Shown here: positions 25,513-38,500 of the stretch, piece by piece | Numbering within the stretch: position 1 is the stretch's first letter | Layout of the letters: every line of letters starts with the position of its first letter | Assembly: GCA_023238725.1 (NCBI GenBank) | Contig: CM041531.1 | Coordinates: 8,283,113-8,347,112 of the forward strand | DNA: 64,000 bases | Direction: 5' to 3' | Source: Scortum barcoo | Lineage: Eukaryota > Chordata > Actinopteri > Centrarchiformes > Terapontidae | Program-made: the position numbers and the translations under genes | The notes under the pieces: model-generated | Database searches by the model: none | What the model saw: only the letters and a program-made list of their open reading frames with translations | What the model was told of the DNA's origin: nothing

Positions 25513-27957
25513 TAATTTGTCACCCGTCTGTGTTTACATTTTGCACCTACCCAACTTTTGTCAGTAAGTCCTTACAAGAATGCCATATGGCCAATCTGTG
25601 AAATGGGAAAGAGAGCAAAGAAGAGGTGATGACCCAATCTTTTGTGACACAGTTCATGTTAGAGCAGACGCTGTCAAACTGTGGGTCAGGAGAGATGTGA
25701 GGCGAAGATACCGCTATTTGCTGTAAAATATCCTACCCCTTCTCTGAGTCATAACTCTGAACACACGTCATGGTACACATATTTTTACATTCAGTATGAC
25801 TTATACCTTCAAGGTTATCATTATTATATGAGTCCCTCACAAATAAATGTCCATAGATCTGGTTAGAAATCAGAGCAAACAGCTTCTCTTTATAACTCCC
25901 AAACATTGCAAACATGAACTGCACAGTGTAACTAGTTACATCAGGGTCAGGTTGTGTTGGTGGTGCACAGGTGTCACAGTGTCAGACAACCGTTGTATTG
26001 GAGGATGTATTGCCTTTATTCATGTTTAATCTTGGTACATGTTCAGCCATATTAAATGAAGAACGAGAGCAGCACCACAAAAGAAACTATATCAAACAAT
26101 ACCAAAAAAGGAATATGCAAAACAGATATCACAATGTTTTAATTATCCTGCATCATTAAAAAAACATTTTAAAGCAACACACACGGAAACACAGTGAATA
26201 TAGTGTGAGACGGAGGCTTAGCGATGTTTTTTAATGGCTTTAGGCGTCTCTCCTTTCCACTCTGACAAGATTATCATTAGTTCATATCCCACAAAAGAGT
26301 GATTCTTTCTTCTTATTTCCAGCATGTTGATTCTGTTTGAAGGTAAGCACAATTGCACGGCAAGCTTATTTTTTCTTCTTTGTTCTGTTTTTTTTTTTTT
26401 TGCATTTGAAACACACAACGCATCTGTTGCATATGCAGCGTTTCAACATCTGGCCCCAATTACATGAAAATATATACAAATGTTTGAGCTACAACTCAGT
26501 TTTTTCCGTCATTTTAGTTTTTCTTTCAGCAGCAACTGAAATATTACACCACTGAACCTCCTACAAGCCTAATTTCATTTGTGATTTCTTCAATGTTTTG
26601 CCAGGAGAATACTGGGTTTTCTTACCTTAAGGGCATCCTGATGTCTGACAAGATTTTGACTGACAGTTTAACCAGATAATTATATCCCAAATAGAAATCC
26701 ATTAAAGCTCGGTGACAGATTAGTAAAGAGGGTTACTTGTCCATGGCAACACATTACGCCCCCAGGTAATCCTAAAATGGGATGTCATGAAGAGAAAATG
26801 AATCTGCAACTTCCTGCAGAAGCAATACTGACTGTCAACAGTGTGACTGTGATTTAGAGGTGACCTGCAACACAATGCACAACACAGACACATGTGAACA
26901 AACAGAACTGTGAGGTTTCACACGTAGCTGAAGCTCATACATATTCAAATAGTGCTAAAAGAAAGCTTTCTTTCCTTGTCTAATCCACAGAAAATACAAC
27001 CGATCGAAAGTCTAACATTAAAGGAGATTATGCAGATTTAAATTGAAATCTCATAGTCAAAGACATAATAATTATAACAGTAATAATAATAATAAACGGA
27101 CATATATATGGGCTTATACATTGGCCACCTCAATAGAAATCAAATTAAATTAAATTCACCAACATTTGACAGACAGGAGAAAACATTGCTTAGACGTTCA
27201 GAACGTTTTAGTGTCTAAAACATGCATCATGTCATCACAACGTTCCCAGTTGAAATCTTTTTTTTTTTTTTTTTTTGCATGTCGTCCTCTTGTTTTCAAG
27301 TAAAAGGTAAAAAAAAAATCAATAATGTTACTTTATTCTGTCATTGAAGAGTGAAACAAAACGAGCTGCTGCATTCGTGGTTCGTTCAAACGGACAAAAT
27401 AAACAGCGTTTGCATTTTTATGATTAGTACTCTCGTGTGGTCATGACTGGGAGTTTAACCATAACCACAATCTTTCCCAGACCTTAACCAAACAGTGTGA
27501 TGCTTAACTTCACCAGAGCTGCTCAACCTTAACCAAACTTCAGTCATGAGTCATTATTGGACGACACATCCTGCCAACAGGGATGACAGATACAAATTTT
27601 TATTGTTTATGTATGACAACTTGTTGAGTCAGTGAAATGTTTTTCAGCTGTAACCAAACTGATGGTTTCATTGTTGATTTTAAGCAGTTCCAAAGAGATG
27701 GACCTTGATATTTAATGACAGCAAAAAGCACAACACAACACTGATAAATGAAAGTCATTTAGAGCAAACCTATTGTAGCAGAATATGAATGAGAGACTAA
27801 AAATGGATTGAAAAGAAATAAGACAGCATATGAAGATACTTATACATAAAAACAAATGTATTATAACATTATTATTAACAATAGTAAATAATCATATTTC
27901 CTAAGCTTCAGGGCAGATGACTCATAACTACAGGAATTGGTTAGCAACCTAGAAAAT
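25513..27957. other. Intergenic sequence, no gene seen
   Basis: AT-rich; T tracts near 26388 and 27258. The segment 27455-27550 (CCATAACCACAATCTTTCCC, CCTTAACCAAAC) resembles an old fish repeat fragment. No exon. Confidence 0.45.
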
Positions 27958-29012
27958 GTCAAATACATCCATCCATCTTCTTCCGCTTATCCGCGGAGGC
28001 AGCAGTCCGAGCAGAGCAGATGCCCCAACTTCCCTCACCCCAGACAGTTCGGGGGGACTCCGAGGCGTCCTATGACCACTATGACCATAGGTGAGAGTAG
28101 GAGAGTAGACTGACTGACCGGTAAATAGAGAGCTTTGCCTTTCGATTTAGCTCCTTCTTCACACCGGGACGGTCCAGCACACTGACCGCAGAGGCTGCAC
28201 CAATCCGCCTGTCAATTTCACGCTCCTTCTTTTCCTCACTTGTGAACAAGACCCCGAGATACTTGAACACCTCCACTTGAGGCAGGACTTCTCCACCCAC
28301 CTGGAGAGGGCACATGCCAGCCCTTTTCCGGTCGAGAACCATGGCCTCGGATTTGGAGGTGCTGATTCTCATCCCAGCCGCTTCACACACACTTGGCTGC
28401 AAACCGCTCCAGTATATGCTGAAAGTCCTGGCCTGATGAAGCCAACAGGACAACATCATCTGCAAAAAGCAGAGATGAAATCCTGTGGTTCCCAAACCGG
28501 ACTCCCTCCGGCCCCTGGCTACGCCTAGAAATCCTGTCCATAAAGATTATGAACAGGACCGGTGACAAAGGGACAACCCTGCCAGAGTTCCAACATGTAC
28601 TGGGAACAGGTCTGACTTACTGCCGGCAATGTGAACCAAGCTCCTGCTCCGGTCGTACATGGTGTACAGAGACCGAACAGCCCTTAAGCAAAGGGCCCCA
28701 GACCCCATACATGGAGCACCCCACAGAATACCACGAGGGTCGAATGCCAAATTCTCCTCTCCAGTACCCTGGCGTGTAGACCCTCCCAGGGGGAGGCTGA
28801 GAAGTGTAGTTGGAACACACTCTCTGGTCCCCCTTAAGTTTTTAAAAAGAGGGACCACCACCCCAGGTTTGCCACTCCAGAGGTACTGTCTCCGACCTCC
28901 ATGGCGTGTCAGCCAAGACAGCCCCACAACATCCAGAGACTTGAGGTATTCAGGGCGGATCTCATCCACCCCCGGTAACCCTCAGTGTGTTCCACATCTC
29001 TAGAGGTCAAAT
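27958..29012 (-). mobile_element. Rex3-type (RTE clade) LINE, 5'-truncated and internally deleted
   Basis: On the minus strand it encodes reverse transcriptase fragments: MSPVLFIIFMDRISRRSQGP, the catalytic-site region LLFADDVVLLAS, then SEAMVLDRKRAG and FKYLGVLFTSEEKKEREIDR. Plus-strand CGGTGACAAAGGGACAACCC (28560) and ACCACCACCCCAGGTTTGCC (28854-28873) correspond to the sites long used as Rex3 PCR primers in fish. They lie about 315 bases apart rather than the usual 450 or so, so a piece is missing near 28750. A second gap near 28065-28082 removes most of the 3' part of the reading frame. The 3' end has ATGG units (27965-27976). GTCAAAT occurs at both edges (27958-27964 and 29006-29012), a likely target-site duplication. 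Not functional. Confidence 0.92.
28079..28969 (-). pseudogene. Broken Rex3 reverse transcriptase remnant
   Basis: The reverse transcriptase domain is split over at least three frames (for example 28079-28495, 28383-28568 and 28547-28969) by frameshifts and deletions. It keeps the FADD catalytic motif and the following KSEAMVL and LGVLF blocks, but the endonuclease domain and 5' end are absent. Confidence 0.85.
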
Positions 29013-30159
29013 TGTTTACCATAAGCAGATGATTATTTTTTCCTTTTATTTGTCATGCAGATTACCATTTATTACATGAATATGAACAATAATGGACTGT
29101 TTAGCTTTTTACTGGGGTGAGCTGTTATGGGGGCCATTATGTGACCAGGCGTTATCAATCCACTTGATGAGGGCGGCTTCAACCACAGGTGCACATTCAT
29201 TTTCTGTCTCCATCACATCGTTCGTGCAGACAACACAAGGTAAGCCTGCATAACACACCTGAATAATTTCAGTAAGGTAATAAATGACTGTGCTGCAGGG
29301 CTGATATTCTAAAGGTTTTTCATTTTAACATCGAGCTTATTCATTTGAAACATTCAAAGATTTGTACCAATTCTGTGTTTCCATCTTTCATTAGTGAGCT
29401 TTACAGATAACAGTGGAAAGAGATCTTTATAATCTGTGGGAGGGACTTGAATTTTAAAAAAGCGACTGAGACTAAACTGAACTGCATAAAGAGAAACCAT
29501 TACCAGACCTGAATGGACTTTTTTTTTGCATTTAAATGTACACACAAGCCTGGCTTAGGCCTCCATTTGTCATGACTAATATGCGGTTCCAGACACTGAT
29601 GTGAGGTGCAGTACAAGCGCTGGGAAAGCACCAGTTCATTACAGGCCCACCGGGTTTACTGCATTTTGATGGATTTCCCCCGGACTCTCCACATGGTCTC
29701 CACTGCACATCAGGTAATTGCTGTTAGTCTAAGTGCACTACCACTAGTCCCTGGACTAAAACCCTCACGGCACATTGTCCTTCTTCCACTCTGCGTGTGT
29801 GTTAGTAAGACGAGAGGGGAGGTGGTGGGGGGAAGAGAAATGAAGATTGAGATAAAGCGTGTTTGTGTGTATGCTTGTAGGGCCTGTTGCATTTAAAAAG
29901 GCAGAGAGTGAGATTGGCTTTGTGATAATGATGTATGAAACATAAACCCGAGGTCATCTGTTCCAATAAAGCCTCGAGTCTCTCAGCCCCCCTCTTGCAT
30001 GCAGATGAACCAATATAAAGGGCGCGCTTGGTTTCACAGGTTACGCGCTCATTTCTCTGCTACACAGACAACCGAGGGGTTAGCGTACTGTCTGTCTTTC
30101 TTATCAAAATGACAGAGAAAAAGGAGAGGCAGACAACAAGGGCAAAAGAAGAACAAAGA

Positions 30160-30162
<3 letters not shown>
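29013..30162. other. Intergenic sequence with TATA-like motif
   Basis: No exon found. CCAATATAAAGGGCGCGC at 30010-30027 combines a CCAAT pentamer and TATAAAG, which could be a core promoter, but no gene follows it. Confidence 0.4.

Positions 30163-30250
<88 letters not shown>
30163..30250. repeat. (AT)n microsatellite, 44 units
   Basis: Eighty-eight uninterrupted bases of AT, self-complementary and able to form a cruciform. Likely variable in length between individuals. Generates spurious Tyr-Ile open frames on both strands. Confidence 0.98.
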
Positions 30251-30256
<6 letters not shown>

Positions 30257-33200
30257 AATCATGATGGTGAGAAATACAGAAAGACTCCAGGTTTCCAATT
30301 AGTCGGAGGTGAAATGGGATGGGGAATATATTGAAAGGACTGTCCAGTGCTAAGTGTCACTGAGCGGGGTGGGGAGGTGGTGGTGGAGGGTCGGTGGGGG
30401 GGCTGCCGGATTAGGAGGAGATGAGACGAGAAGCGTCGCATTGGCCTCTCTTCCCAGACAGCTCATCTCTGCTAGCTGCTGGAGGCTGGCAGAGAGAAAA
30501 TACGCACCGGGGGGTCTGGCTTTAGAAAGTTGCTGCAGCGCTTCCACCGAAATATCTGACCTCAGTAACGAGTTCATTTTTGGCTGCTCGTGCTCTGAGC
30601 TCCTGAATCGAACATCAGTAAAGAAAATATGTGATGCTTTTACCATTAATTTCCAGACTTGGAGGATGATGTTAGGCGTTATTTAGATTAACACTGTGAA
30701 GCGCTTTGAAGAAAAGTAACACTTTAAAGCACCGTGAACTATTATTTGGGCACTTGAGGACAACAGAAAAAAGCTAAGCAGAGATGACATGTTGTCACCT
30801 TTTGAGCAACCTTGTCTCCTTTAAATTACATCTACTGATTTGTTTTGCCTGTTTATGTTTGACAAGATAGTTTCCACTGCACCTAAGAATAACGTTCTGT
30901 TATGTTCTTACCTGTTCCTAGGCGTTCAGGGTGGACAGTGGCGATACAAAGTGCAAGTACAAAGTCCACTTTGACACTGGAGATCAACGTGTTGCATCCT
31001 GAATCCTGTGAGTGGTTAGGTTAAGGAAAGATTGTTTTAATTTTACTGTACCATAAACACGTAGAGCACCTGGTGACTCATTTATAGTATTTTACCAATA
31101 CGTCATCTCTCCCCAACCTTAATCAAACATAGTCATGATATCTTATGACCACAAAACAACTCTAAATGCTTGATGAGGCTTTAGATGCTGTGTTTTTTTT
31201 TTTGCAAGAGCATCAACAGTACAAAAATGAATTAAATACATTCACAATGAATAGTTTAGTCTGAATGTTTTGCAACTGGGCAGATATGTTAATAAATGAC
31301 TTTCCCTAAGTACATTTATAAAAACACAATCTGTGCAGTATTATGTTGCCTTGAAAAATATTAAGATTAATGACAATAATGTTAAGTATATAAATATAAT
31401 TTTTAGGAGACAGGGTTGCTTTTAAGTTAAAATGGCATATTTGTCCACTTGGAGTTGTCTTTCTGGTCATCTAATAAATGCTGGTCTAATATTCACTCAC
31501 TTTATTAAATATCTGTCTCTTCTGCTGCTAACTGCGTCTGTCTGCTGTTTGGTGCACTTGGTTTTGGGGGTCTTTTCTCGCTAAAAACAGCCTAAAAATA
31601 ACACTGTGAGAGCGGTGAGAGTGAATCAAAACAGGAAAACCAAAATACGAAGCTGAAAGATGCTAAAAAGCTTTGTTGTTGTTGTCTTTGGGTTCACTAC
31701 AAGTGACACCATTAAATTCACACATAGTTATTTAATCCATTTTTAATATAAGAAAATGTAATGTAAAATGTAAAACCTACATCCATTTTCTATTAAATGA
31801 CAGTTCCGCTGCTACTTTCATCATTTTCGCATTACATGTGAAACCTCATCCCTCATTTTAAAATGTTTATTCTCTTTTATTTTTAATGTTATCATTTTTA
31901 TCATTCATAATATGTGTCACTTAATGCTGTTTTTTTTAAATAGATTTATTACTGAATTTAAATTGCATTCTGTAGTGAAGACTGGAAAAAGGAAAGCAGA
32001 CATGTTCAAATGTAAAACAGCATTTCACCAGCTTGTACAAGATGCTGAGACTGAAACAAGTAAAATATATTCAAAAAAAAATCCTGGTCCAGTTTAATTT
32101 TGCTGATGTATGTTTGGAGTGCCAGCTGGGGATTTGTGAGCCAATATTTACTGAGGTCTAATACGGAGTAAATGAGGTGTGGGGATGAAATAATAGTTTA
32201 AAGGATTTTTTGATTCCTTTGAATTTGCTTGACTAGATAAGCAAATTAAGAAAATTAAGAGTATTCTTTCAAATGGACCCATTCTCTTTCATCCATTGAT
32301 TCCTATCCCCCAGATAAACAGCTCAGGCCGATGAATAAACATTGGGCCATTTTAGTGCTTAGAAACAGTCTCCGAGCAAGAGGCCTAATTCAAGCAACAT
32401 CCTTTCCGAGGGATCGATTCCGTGAAGAAGCATAATGCTATGCTTGGTTGTTCAGCTTGTCTCAAGAAAGCAATTCCAGCACCACTGGCTGCATTTGTTA
32501 CTGGGTTGTCTTAAAAAAAAAATCTTGCCTCAAGAAGTTATTGTGCTGCCATGCCGTGGTGGAGAGGCATTTAAAACAATTAAATGGCTGCTCAGGGGGC
32601 AATTAAACCCAGGTCAAGGCTGATTTATGACCCATTTGAATGACATGACAAACTCAGTTGTTGGCACATATTTGTATGTCTGCATGCACATACACACATC
32701 AGTGCAGAGCGATTATCATTGACATTTTCACACTTACATTGTGTTTATCACGGCCATGTATTCCTACAGGAGAGCTGCACGTAAACACTGAACGCCGGAG
32801 GCTTTTATTGTTAAAGGAAAGGTTCCCAATTTTTCAAGTGTATCTTAATGCACTCACACTCACATCCTTATATGAAAACTAAACTGAAAGAGTTTTTGGT
32901 TGCTGTAATTTGTTTCCTCTCTCCTTACTGGATGCCCTCTTAAAGCAATTTCAAGTTAAGAAATGGGAGACAAAATCCACAATCTGTGCGAAAATGCATG
33001 CTTAAGCTCAGCTGAGGCTAATGTGAAGCTTCAGCACTCTAAATTAGTCTAATCCAGTGGCTATCTTCCAAAGTTACAGTCTTTTTAGTGCTGAATTCCC
33101 TCTTTGTGGGTCCCTTGGACAGGGTTTCTTTGTTCAGCTGTGGTGGAAGGACAATAAGAAAAAGAGAGACTTTGGCACTAAAAAGAATGTAAGTCTGGAA

Positions 33201-34009
33201 GATACCCACTTAATTTAGCTAAATTAGACTGCTGAACTCCACTGCCAGGAAGTTCAACATTGTGTTGTCTTGCTTTTTCAGGATTCAGACCACTAATTTT
33301 AGTGTTTTAGGTGTTTCAAGTAGTAGGCAAAGAGCACCTTTTCCTCCGCCGCAGGGCATGCTGACGAGATGTACTGAGTGGAATAAAGCACTTTACCAAT
33401 ACGCATCATTATCCTCCCAAAATATTAAGCCGTGGGCTACATAAAGCTGTTAACTTAACTTGATAGTAAAACATGTGTTTTATCTTTTATCTCTAACAAA
33501 CGAAACTATCCCAACTTGCATGTACATTTTAACATGAAAGTAGCCAAAATAAGTAATTAACTGGCGAGTGGAGTTTTTACATCAATATGCAAAATAATTA
33601 TTAACACTAACAGGAACTAAATGTTGTCAAACTATCAACCAAAATGCTGCAACGAGTCTCATCAAAATCAACAGGCAGACAGGAGTAATATCCACAGGCA
33701 AATCTTAAGGCCTGGAGCCCCACAGCCGTCTTTTTGGTATTTCAGTTTAAGGATGTAATGCTTTAATTTTGATAAATGGCAGTTAATTTGGTCAAATGTA
33801 ACAGCCGCGAGGAAGGTGAGACAGAGTCTGTGGTTATTTCCTGAAGCAGTATATTACCAGTGCAGTTGTTAAGTTTGACTTCAGAACAGTTTCTTAAATT
33901 TAATTAGGATGGTGGATTTTGTCCCAATCACCTACAAAAGAACCATGTTGAGAAGAGATTTTCTTTACTTTAACAATTACAAAGGTAGTGTTTTGAGACA
34001 GACTTGTAA
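30251..34009. other. Intergenic sequence with candidate regulatory block
   Basis: Segment 30350-30660 is GC-richer, with open frames on both strands (110 and 98 codons) that I cannot link to any family. Segment 32265-32640 has the dense mixed texture of a conserved non-coding element. Segment 31440-31620 may be an old repeat relic. No exon is supported. Confidence 0.4.
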
Positions 34010-34330
34010 AAATGTGACCCCTCTGTGTCACGTCACCCGAACGTGACGTCAGCCGGCGACTGATCCCAGCGGAGGAAACAGCCTGACCCCGGCTGGCAAG
34101 ACTTTTTCAATTATTCACTGGCCCTCGCCCTTGGCCCAAGGCTGTTCAACTCTTTTACTGTTGCTCTCTCTATACCTCATCACTTGCTGTATTCATGAAT
34201 AAAAAAACACGGAGGAAGGCTTGATGTGATCCACCTCTACAGGTATCAGAATTCACTTCACGAACTGTAAAACTTTCCCGGTGCCTCTTTCCCTCGAGCT
34301 GCAGTTGTCGGGAGCCTCTCGCTCTGAGTC
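34010..34330. promoter_or_regulatory. CpG-rich block with CRE-like palindrome and AATAAA
   Basis: ACGTCAC (34030-34036) and GTGACGT (34043-34049) form a perfect 7-base inverted repeat with a 6-base spacer, overlapping a full CRE, TGACGTCA (34044-34051). AATAAA follows at 34198-34203. This arrangement, promoter-like sites then a polyadenylation signal, could be an old solo LTR or a genuine regulatory element. I found no target duplication that would fix LTR ends. Confidence 0.35.
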
Positions 34331-35155
34331 CTGATCAAAGTAGATTCAGATTATGCACAGCCTCTGGTCTAACCTTGCACAAACAAATTTTGTGATCATA
34401 TTATACAGAATGCTACAAATACGATGGTTGCAGGGGTGGTGAGGATTTACTATAAAAATCTAAATACTATAAAACCTATTCACACCGTTTGATCCTTTGT
34501 TGTGTCTGAGATAAAGGGTGCGGCATTGTATCATCAGACGGATTGTGTGTGTCAATTAGAATTAGAAAATTTCTTATGCCGACAGAATATTTTTAAAGAT
34601 GGTATCATCACATAAATGAATAGTGGCATGAAAACTCCTTCCTGCTGACAGCTGGCTAAATTGAGAAAAATATTAGACAGTGACACAGTTAAAAAATGCC
34701 TGATTTTAACACACAAGAGTTTTTCTACTGTGAGTTAAGTCTCTTTAAGCTATGACCACGACCAACTGTTTGTTTATTATTGTAACCTTGACGATGAAGC
34801 TTTGAACCGAAAAACCTAATCATCATATCTAGAAAAATGATTTTAACTCATACCACAAGGTTTCCCTCAGCTTAATCAAGTGTGTATTTTAACCCAAAGC
34901 AAGTCATTTTTGTACTTAAAACTTGAATAAAAAAGACTATTGATACAGCATCAGACCAGGAGTTTTCTAAAGGGGATTTATAAATGACAGTTTGTTGTTC
35001 AGTTTTGAGGATTTGTTGGCTAAATTCCTTCCTATTGATCACACCAATGTGACTGTTTTGACGACAGTTACTAGAAAATAAATCTGTTTGTGTCCACTAA
35101 ATATCAGCTTTATTCTCATTAAACAGGTTCAAGGTAGCATTTCCAGACATCAGTA
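34331..35155. other. Intergenic sequence, no gene seen
   Basis: AT-rich, no exon. Some of it next to 35156 may be decayed transposon sequence. Confidence 0.45.
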
Positions 35156-35597
35156 AAGTGGTCTGGGCCTGTTTTATATGGTTTGGGCAACCTCCTTCTT
35201 TAATGAAAGCAGGAAATCTTGTTTTAGAAGTGTCTGTTGTTCCACGATTTAGGAAGGCCCTTTTTGATTTAATATCACAGTGTTCCTATGCACAAAGTCA
35301 GAAGCAGGAAGTTTAATAGCAGTCTTCAGAGTTTGGTGTGGATAAACTTGAGTGGCCTTGAGCCCGAACCTCACCCCGATCCAACACCTTTGTGATGACC
35401 TGACTTACTGACACTGAGTCAGGTCTTATTGCCTGACATCAGTGCTCAACCTCACTAATGCTCTTGCACCTGAATGGGAACAAATCCCCACAGCCAGGCC
35501 AAAAAAATCAGCTTTAAAGCCTGAAACCACAAGATCAGAGGCTGTTGACACATGAGCAGAACGTTTGGGTGTCTGCATACTTTTGGCCACGGAGAGC
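35156..35597 (+). pseudogene. Tc1-like transposon relic with transposase C-terminal half and 3' end
   Basis: The plus strand carries in order KWSGPVLYGLG (35156 on), a CACAAAGTCAGAAGCAGGA block, FGVDKLEWP, SPNLTPIQHLCDDL (the DLNPIQHLWDEL-type region) and LTNALAPEWEQIP. It ends with CATACTTTTGGCCACGGAGA (35577-35596), which resembles the inner terminal repeat of a fish Tc1-like family. Stops and frameshifts separate the blocks, and the Trp of HLW is Cys. Clearly inactive. Confidence 0.85.
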
Positions 35598-38500
35598 ACA
35601 TTATAAGTGGCAAACAACATGTGAGCCTTACGCAACACAATCACTGATGATAAAAGCACAGTTTGTGTGCTGAAAATAAGAAGTCACATCACCACGGCAG
35701 ACCGGCTACTGTAGCAGTTTCTTACTCATGACGATTCAGTTGTTTAATTGCTTTTTTAAAACTGTAATAACCATTTCACTGTGCAGGCATCGCTCTGCTG
35801 CACCCATGATATCGCCAAGGAAAACATGTTTCCCCCGATGCTTCATATCTCGCCGTTTCAAAGGTTTATGTCTATACAACTCAACGTCCTCTTTTTTTCA
35901 GAGTTTTTTTTACCCCTTTTGACTGAAATGAGGCTGCGGAGCAGTGAGCACATCCAACTGAGCCTCCTGATTACAAGCTGTATTTATCAGCTTTCCCAAG
36001 ACTGGTGGCCATGTAGGGAGGCCTTGCTCTTGTGATCAAAAGAACATTTTAAATGTAATCCTGCTGCTCTAAGTGAATTTCCATACTTTGATGCGCTCAG
36101 GTTGAAAATTATTTATGCAATCTATAAGTTACAGAAGCCTGTTTTGATGTGCTATCTGCCTCCCTCCATACTAAATGCTGCTTTGCTCTTTGAGATGTTT
36201 ATCTTATCTTATCTCCTGTTGAGTTGCCACAACAAAGCCATTGTTGTGGGCCATTTCAAGATAACTCCTGAGTTTTTGAATATCACAGTGTCTTCATTTT
36301 GAAAGTCACAAGTGTGAAATCCACCTGAAGCCACTTCAGCCTTTGATTTAATTTTCACTTTAAGTTCAAGTCTCACTGCTGTTACAGTCAAGGACATTTT
36401 GTCTCTGATTCACATTTCTGATATCTCTGAGATGACAAGTGGTCAGCCTTTGAAGAGCCCCAACTAACTTTATATAACTACTTTTATTCAGGAATTTTCT
36501 TTATTAGAAGCACTGCAGTGTTGTGTTCCTAATTTAAAATAAAATATTACTTTAATTATCATAGGGACTATGACTTTTACTCTTGTTTTATTTTTTTTTA
36601 ATACAAAGCCAGTTTTTTTAAGCAATTCTCGACATTGCTGCAAATGTTTTAATACTAACACCTTAAACTAATTCAAGGCTGCAGCAAAACAACACAGACT
36701 CATCCAGCAAAATTCAACATCAACTGGCAAGGTGCTGTGACGGCAAATCACATAAAAAGCCATGATAACTTTGCAGAGCTACAAAATCCTGTCTAAAACA
36801 TGAAAATAGAAATTCAAGTTGTATTCCCATTGCGTTCATGTTTTACCGTACACTCTCACATACTTAAAATGGTTAGGATTAGGGTTCATATTAATTAGAT
36901 ATATCAAAAAACATTTGTATCTTAAGCTCTTGTATCTTAAACTACAGGCCCTCATCAATGCAGGACTGTGGTTTGAATCTCTGTTAGTTTTAGTGCCTGA
37001 TTTAGAAGTCACCTCCGAGTATGAGCATTTGTTGACATGATTTAACAGTCACTGTCCTGGTCTACCAATAGAAACTTTCCTTTGCAACACACTGAGTCAC
37101 GTATAATGTGGTTTCGAACAATCTATCATGGTGAGAAAACAAGTGTTCGTTTTTTTTTTTAATCATTAAACCAGCTAGAAAATACACCAGTGAAATGTGC
37201 ATGACAAGAAGTATTGTGTTTAAATCAGCCTAAACGTGCTCACAGAGGGGGGAGCGGGGTTGACTGGATGACAGGATGGCTGACATGTTGGTTTTAAGCA
37301 GCAGTGGTCCTGCCTACCTGCCTGCGTGGACTCTGCGTGGAACACAATCTCACCACAGGGCTCAGATGGCTCCACAGATCAATACTGCCAGAGAGGAATG
37401 AAATAAATAGTCTTTCTTACCGGATTACTGCAGTGACAGTATTTTGCTTACATCAGTAAAATTAATTCTCCCAGGCCGCCGGTGAGAGAGATGCACAAAC
37501 AATAAAGTGGGGGAGTGTGAGTGGACTCTTGTAGGGCGACATCACACCTCATAAAAATCTGGGGAAATACATGTGCAGAAATGGGATTCAGGTTGAGGGA
37601 GCTGGTGATATATGTTCACCTCCTTTTATGTGACTCAGCAAACCTGCTTCATTCACTAAAAGGACAGTATTTTATTCTGTAACCAGCTTATGAGGGGAAG
37701 GTGTTTCTTTCTTAGGCAGTAAACATAATTCAGACAGTCGAGTTCATCCCGTGTGCTCGTAATTTAACACAAAGCTTAAATGTCTACTTTTGCAGTCGTT
37801 CAGCTTGTTCCAGTGGAAAATCACATCAGAGTCTATTATAATGCGGAAAAACTGACTCACATTTCACGTATTTATTAAGGCACGCACCATAAAAAATGGC
37901 GCCCCGGTGAATAAATAACTGAAAAATGATAAATCCCCAGTGATTCCTTTCCAAATAAAAAAAAACGCTTCCTCGCTCTTTTTTGAATAGTCGTATTGGT
38001 TTGTTTTGGCTGAACACTCCAGCAAAAATGAAATCGGTTGTTGATGCAAAGCCCTCTGTTTCCCAGAGTATCAGAAATACTTTGAAATCCCACTTTGAGT
38101 CAGTGCAGTGCCAGTTTATTTTGAGACAGGTAATTATTCGGATTGAAAGATCGAGGGATATGCAACAAAAGTTCCCTCAAAGTTGCCAAACACAAGATAA
38201 GTTTTAAATTGTAGTTTGTGGTTGCTAGTCAGAAAGGAAGTCTGTGTTTTAATTTTGCATTTGTACTAAATGCAAAAAAACAAAACAAAAAAAAACCCAG
38301 CAGCATTCATGCATTTCTAATTACTGTGTAAAACCCTTGAAGAGGTTGTTGTTGTGGGGTTCTCCAAGGGACAGAGGATTAGTATATGCAAACACCTTCT
38401 GTCTTCATGACTTATCACAGCACAAAGTGTTGTCTTGACAACCGGGTTTGACATCAGCAAAGTCAAGCCTGAAGCCTGATTTATACTTCATGAAGGTTCA

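Noticed and set aside
27958..29012. Host gene with a reverse transcriptase domain
   Set aside because: Frames are broken, and the sequence matches Rex3 primer sites and 3' end structure.
30028..30298. Tyr-Ile repeat frames on both strands
   Set aside because: Direct translation of the AT microsatellite.
30350..30686. GC-rich open frames of 110 and 98 codons
   Set aside because: Considered as an exon of an unknown gene, but neither strand shows a known family or convincing splice boundaries.
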